Shown: positions 6,848 through 11,689 of the stretch, in pieces
Layout: every line of letters begins with the position of its first letter
Position numbering within the stretch: position 1 is the first letter of the stretch
NCBI GenBank assembly: GCA_018664265.1
Contig: JABJOR010000367.1
Location: 1-11,689, forward strand
DNA length: 11,689 nt
Reading direction: 5' to 3'
Source of the DNA: Rhodospirillales bacterium
GTDB lineage: Bacteria > Pseudomonadota > Alphaproteobacteria > Rhodospirillales > Casp-alpha2
The notes under the pieces: model-generated
Database searches by the model: none
Seen by the model: the letters and a program-made list of their open reading frames with translations, nothing else
What the model was told of the DNA's origin: nothing
Position numbers and translations under genes: made by a program

Positions 6848-7800
6848 ACGACGTTTGAGGGATTTCCTGAAACGTAGTTCTCAATGTTATCGATAAGCTG
6901 ATCGCACAGGGTCTGGATAGCTTCAGTGCTGGCCCATGCCACATGCGGGGTCAGGATAAAGTTTGGCCGTCTGGCAAGCTCAAGTAACGGGTGATCATCG
7001 GCTGGTGGTTCAACTGGCAACACGTCGATGGCAGCCCCTGCGATCAGACCGTCTTTGATGGCTGTCGCGAGGTCGGCTTCCTTGATCAATCCGCCACGGG
7101 CCGTATTGACGATGATGGCCGTGTCTTTCATGCGTTTGAATTCATCCAGACCAATCATCTCGGCGGTGCTGGGCATCAAGGGGCAATGCAGGGTGAAGAT
7201 ATCACTGGTTTCAATGCATTCGTCCCAAGGCGTATAAAGCGGGCCAAGCCCGGTTGAGCCTTTGTGGGCAGCAAAGATGACTTCCATGCCGAATGCGCGC
7301 GCGATGTGCGCGACGGACTGGCCCAAAGCGCCTTCACCCATGATGCACAGGCGTTTGCCGGACAAATCAGAAATCCGGTGGCTGAAGAAACAAAATTGAC
7401 CTGATTTTTGCCATTCTCCGTTGATAACGTCTTCACGGTAGCCTGGAATTGCACGGCTCAGAGACAAAATAAGGGCGAATGTGTGCTCTGGCACCGTATT
7501 CACGGCGTAACCGCGAATATTGGACACTGTAATATCATTGGCCTTGCAGTAGGCCAGATCGATATTATCGGTGCCTGTCGCTGCGACCGCGATCATCTTG
7601 AGGTCCGGGCATTGTTTCAGGGTTTCTTCACGCAAGGCAACCTTGTTATTGATGGCGATGGTCGCCCCGCTCAGGCGTTCAGCGATTTCATCCACTTTGG
7701 TTTTACCGAATTCGGCCCAGTCATGGTTAAAATCAGGACGCCGTACATTGATATCGGGGGCGATGGTATCTCTGTCGAGAAAAACAATACGGTGGTTCAC
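6844..7800 (-). CDS. D-2-hydroxyacid dehydrogenase (NAD(P)-dependent)
   Basis: This cytosolic oxidoreductase interconverts 2-oxo acids and D-2-hydroxy acids. Glycerate, hydroxypyruvate or glyoxylate is the likely substrate class. I chose GTG 7800 because GGAG lies nine bases upstream and the product then begins VNHRIVFLDRDT, the usual family N-terminus, giving 318 residues, a normal length. In-frame ATG 7815 and GTG 7836 would extend it by 5 and 12 residues. The nucleotide motif GEGALG (155-160) fits GxGxxG. The catalytic trio is present: Arg235 in NTARGGLI, Glu264 in DVLPVEPP and His286 in LTPHVAWAS. Where NAD-specific enzymes carry an Asp after the second Rossmann strand, this one has FAAHKG, so NADPH use is possible. 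It is followed by the convergent DnaJ-like gene with no room for a separate terminator. Confidence 0.92.
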   Translation of the reverse strand: MNHRIVFLDRDTIAPDINVRRPDFNHDWAEFGKTKVDEIAERLSGATIAINNKVALREETLKQCPDLKMIAVAATGTDNIDLAYCKANDITVSNIRGYAVNTVPEHTFALILSLSRAIPGYREDVINGEWQKSGQFCFFSHRISDLSGKRLCIMGEGALGQSVAHIARAFGMEVIFAAHKGSTGLGPLYTPWDECIETSDIFTLHCPLMPSTAEMIGLDEFKRMKDTAIIVNTARGGLIKEADLATAIKDGLIAGAAIDVLPVEPPADDHPLLELARRPNFILTPHVAWASTEAIQTLCDQLIDNIENYVSGNPSNVV

Positions 7801-7917
7801 GATGTAGCACTCCATAAGAATAAACAACCTGATCACCTCGTATGCTCGAGATTAACCCGGTGTGTGTTGTTTTAACGTCCTGAGCGGATAATGCCTGATC
7901 AGGATGCTGGGTGCAAT

Positions 7918-8163
7918 TTAAATAAGAGCGTAAGCGCTAAGAACAAATCCACCAATAATAAGGGCAATGGGACGCTTGAAAGGCAGGACTTTTGCTGAAG
8001 AGGTACCGAGCAGTTTGACCAGCCGTAAGGATGGCCTTCTTTCGCTGATCAGCTCAAGGATATTGTTGAAATCTTTGTCCTGTGCAGGAACGCCATAATG
8101 TTGATCGCCCGTGTTTGATGTGGGCGTATCTGGCTTGTTCAGGTCGGGATCGTCTAAATCCAT
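7918..8163 (-). CDS. small protein with a C-terminal membrane segment, unknown function
   Basis: From ATG 8163 the product has 81 residues. In-frame TTG 8199 and GTG 8175 are alternative starts, and none has a clear ribosome site. The first 30 residues are rich in Asp, Pro, Thr and Asn (LDDPDLNKPDTPTSNTG) and look disordered. Residues 36-65 are more ordered and basic, and the last 16 (IALIIGGFVLSAYALI) form one hydrophobic helix ending at the stop, as in tail-anchored proteins. I do not recognise a family. It lies on the same strand as the flanking dehydrogenase and Bax inhibitor genes but is separated from the latter by a strong terminator, so it needs its own promoter. The composition and the clean C-terminal helix argue for a real gene. 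Confidence 0.6.
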   Translation of the reverse strand: MDLDDPDLNKPDTPTSNTGDQHYGVPAQDKDFNNILELISERRPSLRLVKLLGTSSAKVLPFKRPIALIIGGFVLSAYALI

Positions 8164-8243
8164 CGTACTGTGCACCGTTTTAAATTTCAGTGGTCGCAAT
8201 TCTACCGGATTTGCGTAAACAAACTGTGAAATTCATAGTGCAT

Positions 8244-8275
8244 AAAAAAACGCCCGGTGGAATGCCGGGCGTTTT
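8244..8275 (-). terminator. rho-independent terminator of the Bax inhibitor-1 family gene
   Basis: An 11-base perfect stem, AAAACGCCCGG (8247-8257) with CCGGGCGTTTT (8265-8275), encloses a seven-base loop. Read on the minus strand it is followed by a run of seven T (the A run 8244-8250), starting 22 bases past the stop of the upstream gene. The A/T flanks would also allow some termination in the plus direction. Confidence 0.93.
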
Positions 8276-8296
8276 GATTTGATAATTCTTATAGGC

Positions 8297-9025
8297 TTAT
8301 TCGCGATTCCCGAACAGGCTCAACAGCATAATGAACAGGTTGATGAAATCCAGATACAGGCGAAGCGCGCCCATAATAGCTTTCTTTTCCTGAGTAGAAC
8401 CCGCGTCTGATTCGCTGTAAATAGACTTTATTGCCTGTGTGTCGTAGGCGGTCAGGCCAACAAAAACCAGTACGCCAATCACTGAGATAACGAAGTGCAT
8501 GGCTGAGCTTTGCATGAACATGTTGACGATTGAGGCAATGATAATGCCGATCAGACCCATCATCAGGAACGAGCCCATGCCGGAAAGATCACGCTTTGTG
8601 GTGTAGCCATAGAGGCTCATACCTGCAAACGTGCCAGCGGTTATAAAGAACACGCGGGTAATGCTAGCGCCGGTATAGGCCAGGAAGATGTAGCTGAGTG
8701 ACAGCCCCATCAAGGCACAAAAAGCCCAGAAAACTGCCTGTGCGGTAGACGCTTTCATGGCATTGATACGGGCACTGAAGAATATGACAAAGCCCAATGG
8801 TGCCAGCATAACAACCCATTGCAGGGGAGTGCCGTAAATAGCCTGCATCAGGCTTGCGCTTGTGCTTGCTGCAAAGGCAACTGCACCGGTCAAGGCCAAG
8901 CCCATTGTCATATAGTTGTAGACCCGGAGCATATAGCTGCGCAGACCGACATCGATATCGGCAGCACTGACTTGTGCGCCGCTCATCCGGGCTGTTTTCA
9001 GTTCAAACTTATTGTTCGAATCCAT
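8297..9025 (-). CDS. Bax inhibitor-1/YccA family membrane protein
   Basis: The 242-residue protein starts at ATG 9025 with AGGAG (minus strand, bases 9036-9040) ten bases upstream. A polar N-terminus of about 30 residues precedes seven hydrophobic segments near 36-56, 67-83, 95-112, 122-140, 151-170, 177-195 and 218-238. The family signature is clear: AYDTQAIK (193-200) and RLYLDFINLFIMLL (222-235). Asp195 and Asp226 match the two aspartates that form the pH-sensing pair in the Bacillus homologue YetJ, a calcium-leak channel. The protein should sit in the inner membrane and may conduct calcium or protons or protect membrane-protein quality control; its role in this organism is not shown. The gene appears to be a single transcription unit, with its own promoter in the divergent region and a strong terminator directly downstream. 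Confidence 0.95.
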   Translation of the reverse strand: MDSNNKFELKTARMSGAQVSAADIDVGLRSYMLRVYNYMTMGLALTGAVAFAASTSASLMQAIYGTPLQWVVMLAPLGFVIFFSARINAMKASTAQAVFWAFCALMGLSLSYIFLAYTGASITRVFFITAGTFAGMSLYGYTTKRDLSGMGSFLMMGLIGIIIASIVNMFMQSSAMHFVISVIGVLVFVGLTAYDTQAIKSIYSESDAGSTQEKKAIMGALRLYLDFINLFIMLLSLFGNRE

Positions 9026-9088
9026 TTATCGTAAACTCCTGTGTTGGTTCAGGGAGTATCCCTGTGCATAAGCAAAATACATTACCTT

Positions 9089-9116
9089 TAAATATGGTAT
9101 TAATATGGCATGCCAA
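9089..9116 (-). promoter_or_regulatory. candidate sigma-70 promoter for the Bax inhibitor-1 family gene
   Basis: On the minus strand, TTGGCA (bases 9116-9111) is followed after 16 bases by TATTTA (9094-9089). Transcription would start near 9082 and give a leader of about 57 bases that includes the AGGAG site. The -35 is a good match and the -10 a moderate one. Confidence 0.38.
9106..9115. repeat. perfect palindrome TGGCATGCCA in the divergent promoter region
   Basis: The 10-base palindrome lies between the divergent Bax inhibitor-1 and FIST genes and overlaps the candidate minus-strand -35 by five bases. Its position suits a repressor or activator site. No regulator gene is adjacent, and the sequence does not match an operator that I know. 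Confidence 0.4.
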
Positions 9117-9216
9117 CCATTTGAATCAACTGTTTAGGGTAATTTTTATTAAAATAAACATACAGCAATTTTAGGCATTGCACTATCCCTTTGTGTCGTA
9201 GAAACTTAAACATGAT

Positions 9217-10371
9217 ATGAATAAATTTCTTAGTGCACACGGAACAGGCAGCAGTTGGGCGTACGCAGCTAAAGAATGCGTAGATGGATTGCTTAATGAG
9301 CAGGGTAATATCCCTGAAGCAAATGCTGGCATGAATTGGCTTGGCTTCGTCTATATTACAGATGCATTTGCCCCTGATATCAGCTCAATTCTCACCTATC
9401 TTCGACAGAAAACGGGCATGAGCCATTGGGTCGGCACAATCGGTACCGGGGTCTTGGTTGATGCGTGGGAGTATCATGACATGCCTGCTGTCGGGGTTTT
9501 GGCAGGACAATTCCCGGTAGGTGATTTTCATATTGTGCCACCGATTCATGATCTTGAGGAGGCTTTGCCAGACAATACACTGCAATGGTTTAAAGAGACT
9601 TCGCCGGGATTCGGGGTCGTTCATGGTGACCCATCCTGTGAAGATGTGGTGTCTTTAATCGAATCCATGGCCGAGACTATGGGCGGCATCCTTGGCGGAA
9701 GCTTCCTTGTCGGTGGATTGTCAGCATCACGCAGCGACAATTATCAGATCGCAGATCAGTTAACAGGCAACGGTGTTTCTGGCGTGGCCTTTGCCCCACA
9801 GGTAAATGTGATTACAGCCCTCACCCAGGGCTGCATGCCTTTGGGAGAGTCACATCTGGTCACAGAGGCTGTCGATAATGTCATTATGGGGTTAAATGGC
9901 TGCTCAGCTCTGGATGTCTTGAAAGACGACGTTGGCGAGTTGCTGTCACGCGACCTTTCTCGGCTATCCGGATTCGTTCATGCGGCAATTCCTGTTACGG
10001 GCTCCGACACCGGGGATTATATGGTGCGAAATTTAACAGCGATTGATCCGGACAAAGGCTGGGTTGCCATTGCTGATATGGTTGTGCCGGGGGACCGCGT
10101 TTCGTTTGTCCGCCGCGACCCACCCAGCGCCCGCGCCGATATGGACCGTATGCTTGATAACATAAAAGCACGAATGCCGTCCGAGCCAAAAGGCGGGCTA
10201 TATTATTCTTGTGTTGCCCGCGGACCATTTATGTTTGGCACCTCTGGCGAGGAAGCCAGGATGATACGCGCAGCTCTCGGTGATGTTCCGATTGTCGGAT
10301 TTTTTGGCAATGGTGAAGTTTCCAATACACGTCTTCACAGCTATACAGGCGTACTGGTCTTGTTTTTCTAA
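9217..10371 (+). CDS. FIST domain sensory protein
   Basis: The 384-residue protein is a stand-alone FIST_N plus FIST_C pair, a predicted small-ligand sensing module. FIST_N covers about 20-195, with ITDAFAPDISSILTYL (47-62), a Gly-rich turn VGTIGTGVL (72-80), GVLAGQFP (93-100) and GGILGGSFLVGGLSASR (156-172). FIST_C covers about 215-384, with CSALDVL (229-235), GWVAIADMVVPGDRV (281-295), YYSCVARG (329-336) and the closing signature GFFGNGEVSN (361-370) and LHSYTGVL (373-380). No kinase, methyl-accepting or cyclase domain is attached, so it must act through a partner or as a binding protein. It is probably cytosolic, since no signal peptide is seen. ATG 9217 lacks a recognisable Shine-Dalgarno, yet the N-terminal SAHGTGSSWAYAA is typical of the family, so I keep this start. 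It lies 12 bases before the aldo/keto reductase gene and is probably co-transcribed with it. Confidence 0.9.
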   Translation: MNKFLSAHGTGSSWAYAAKECVDGLLNEQGNIPEANAGMNWLGFVYITDAFAPDISSILTYLRQKTGMSHWVGTIGTGVLVDAWEYHDMPAVGVLAGQFPVGDFHIVPPIHDLEEALPDNTLQWFKETSPGFGVVHGDPSCEDVVSLIESMAETMGGILGGSFLVGGLSASRSDNYQIADQLTGNGVSGVAFAPQVNVITALTQGCMPLGESHLVTEAVDNVIMGLNGCSALDVLKDDVGELLSRDLSRLSGFVHAAIPVTGSDTGDYMVRNLTAIDPDKGWVAIADMVVPGDRVSFVRRDPPSARADMDRMLDNIKARMPSEPKGGLYYSCVARGPFMFGTSGEEARMIRAALGDVPIVGFFGNGEVSNTRLHSYTGVLVLFF

Positions 10372-10383
10372 AAGGGCTTATCC

Positions 10384-11430
10384 ATGCACTATTCAAAACT
10401 GGGACGCACAGGTATCGATGTCAGCCGAATTTGTTTGGGCACCATGACATATGGCCAGCAGAACAGCCAGAATGAAGGCTTTGCCCAAATGGATATGGCA
10501 CTGGATCGCGGGATCAATTTTTTTGACACCGCCGAAATGTATTCCGTGCCTTCCAGTCCTGAAACACAAGGCAGCACCGAGCGCGTCATCGGTAACTGGT
10601 TTGCTGAGCGCAACAATCGCGACAAGGTGGTGCTGGGCACAAAGATCACCGGCCCCGGGGAGAGTTTCAAACATGTTCGCGGTGGAGACCTGTCGTTTGG
10701 TGAAAAGCAAATTACCGAGGCCGTGAATCAAAGCCTGCAACGCCTTCGCACGGACTATATTGATCTTTACCAAATTCATTGGCCTGACCGTTCGACCAAT
10801 TTTTTTGGCAGACTTGGCTATACCCATGATGACAGCCCGCAAGCTGGCGGAACGCCGCTCCAAGAAACTCTGACGGTATTGGCGAAGATGGTAAAAGCAG
10901 GAAAAATCAGGGCTGTGGGATGTTCCAATGAAACACCCTGGGGCTTGATGAAAATGCTGGAGTTGGCCGAGTCCATTGGCTTGCCGCGCATGGCAAGCAT
11001 CCAAAACCCCTACAGTTTGCTGAACCGGACATTTGAAATCGGTTTGGCCGAAGTCTCCATTCGAGAAGACTGTGGTCTGACTGCCTATTCGCCTCTGGCC
11101 ATGGGAACACTTTCAGGGAAATATCTTGGCGGTGCCAAACCACCGGACGCACGATTGACACTATTTCCTCATTACGGGCGGTATGTGACTGAACGCGGTA
11201 TTGTGGCGACACAAAAATATGTAGATCTTGCGAAGTCGAACGGACTTGATCCGGCACAAATGGCATTGGCCTATGTGAACAGCAGGCGATTTTTGACCTC
11301 CAATGTTATTGGCGCGACCACATTGCAACAGCTTGAAAGTAATATTGAGTCTGATGATATTATCCTTGATGATAGTATATTGGAAAGTATAGAGACCATC
11401 CATATGGCGGACCCCAATCCGGCCCCCTGA
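10384..11430 (+). CDS. tas: NADP(H)-dependent aldo/keto reductase, Tas type
   Basis: This 348-residue cytosolic TIM-barrel enzyme reduces carbonyl compounds with NADPH; the physiological substrate is unknown. It resembles E. coli Tas from end to end as I recall that sequence, including LGTMTYGQQNS (18-28), the long loop PSSPETQGSTE (56-66), IQNPYSLLNRTFEIGLAEVS and the closing LGATT/NIES-like region. The catalytic tetrad is complete: Asp48 and Tyr53 in FFDTAEMY, Lys87 in LGTKITG and His132 in YQIHWPD. ATG 10384 has AGGG about eight bases upstream. The gene follows the FIST gene after 12 bases and precedes the thpR-like gene by 24 bases, which suggests a three-gene operon. In E. coli, Tas was named for restoring tyrosine prototrophy in starved cells; that role should not be assumed here. 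Confidence 0.92.
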   Translation: MHYSKLGRTGIDVSRICLGTMTYGQQNSQNEGFAQMDMALDRGINFFDTAEMYSVPSSPETQGSTERVIGNWFAERNNRDKVVLGTKITGPGESFKHVRGGDLSFGEKQITEAVNQSLQRLRTDYIDLYQIHWPDRSTNFFGRLGYTHDDSPQAGGTPLQETLTVLAKMVKAGKIRAVGCSNETPWGLMKMLELAESIGLPRMASIQNPYSLLNRTFEIGLAEVSIREDCGLTAYSPLAMGTLSGKYLGGAKPPDARLTLFPHYGRYVTERGIVATQKYVDLAKSNGLDPAQMALAYVNSRRFLTSNVIGATTLQQLESNIESDDIILDDSILESIETIHMADPNPAP

Positions 11431-11454
11431 TACGTTTTATGAGGAACCCATGAA

Positions 11455-11689
11455 ATGATGAGGTTATTTGTTGCTATCCCTCTTCCAGTGGATGTCCGCG
11501 CACAACTTGCCACTTTGCAATCGGGTTTAAGCAATGCACGCTGGATAGACGGTGCAAATATGCATTTGACTATGCGGTTCATTGGTGAGGTGCCAGAGCC
11601 TGATGCCCGTGAAATTGATTCTGTGCTTTCAGAAATTGTTGAACCTGCAATTCCCATAGAGCTAAATGGTATCGGTTATTTTGATCGGC
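11455..11689 (+). CDS. thpR: 2'-5' RNA ligase family protein (start only, runs off window)
   Basis: The 78 visible codons begin RLFVAIPLPVDVRAQLATLQ after two Met and contain NMHLTMRFIGEV. That is the first HxTx active-site motif (His37, Thr39) of the 2H phosphoesterase superfamily, followed by the conserved F-I-G-E. ThpR enzymes are RNA 2',3'-cyclic phosphodiesterases that can also join 2'-5' RNA ends in vitro. A full protein is usually about 180 residues; the second HxTx motif lies beyond the window. GAGG at 11441-11444 precedes ATG 11455 by ten bases; ATG 11458 is an alternative. A two-codon frame (ATG AAA TGA, 11450-11458) overlaps the start. Confidence 0.88.
   Translation, partial: MMRLFVAIPLPVDVRAQLATLQSGLSNARWIDGANMHLTMRFIGEVPEPDAREIDSVLSEIVEPAIPIELNGIGYFDR

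Noticed and set aside
7408..7875. 155-codon plus-strand frame opposite the dehydrogenase
   Set aside because: Shadow of the minus-strand gene, which has all catalytic residues and cofactor motif.
9106..9125. TGGCATG resembling a sigma-54 -24 element
   Set aside because: The -12 position does not read TTGC at the required spacing, so no sigma-54 promoter is called.
10393..11004. Long open frame (203 codons) on the minus strand inside the aldo/keto reductase gene
   Set aside because: It lies wholly antisense to a gene with a complete catalytic tetrad and full-length family match, and its translation resembles no protein.

Overview
The window looks like chromosomal DNA of a Gram-negative alphaproteobacterium with moderate GC content. 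This rests on family likeness only: the style of the DnaJ-like protein, the Bax inhibitor-1 protein and the Tas-type reductase, plus a tRNA gene with an encoded CCA end. No rRNA or other taxonomic marker is present, so the placement is an inference. I see no transposase, integrase, phage gene or CRISPR array.

Region 1 (1-910) holds the 3' end of an unrecognised gene, an intact tRNA-Thr(CGT), and a 49-codon remnant of a family 2 glycosyltransferase that stops just after its first acidic motif.

Region 2 (974-5040) is the most distinctive part. It is a tight three-gene cluster encoding a DUF4956 membrane protein, a large CotH-kinase-like protein with a C-terminal parallel beta-helix, and a VTC-domain (polyphosphate polymerase-like) protein. 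The three are nearly contiguous (gaps of 12 and 5 bases) and the middle gene is visibly AT-richer than the window's right half. The likely layout is a cytosolic polymer-making or polymer-binding domain (VTC), a membrane component (DUF4956) and a membrane-anchored extracytoplasmic kinase fold with a beta-helix (CotH). The product or substrate is not known to me.

Region 3 (5041-6199) is a gap of about 1.16 kb with no convincing protein gene. It is AT-rich and contains inverted repeats and one short ORF with a strong Shine-Dalgarno sequence.

Region 4 (6200-9025) holds a DnaJ-like protein with a C-terminal HPD motif. A D-2-hydroxyacid dehydrogenase gene is convergent with it, and the two stop codons overlap. 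Next come a small tail-anchored-looking protein, a strong rho-independent terminator, and a Bax inhibitor-1/YccA family membrane protein. The last three genes are on the minus strand.

Region 5 (9026-11689) begins with a divergent promoter region containing a perfect 10-base palindrome. A probable plus-strand operon follows: a FIST-domain sensory protein, a Tas-like aldo/keto reductase, and the start of a 2'-5' RNA ligase family gene (thpR) that runs off the window.
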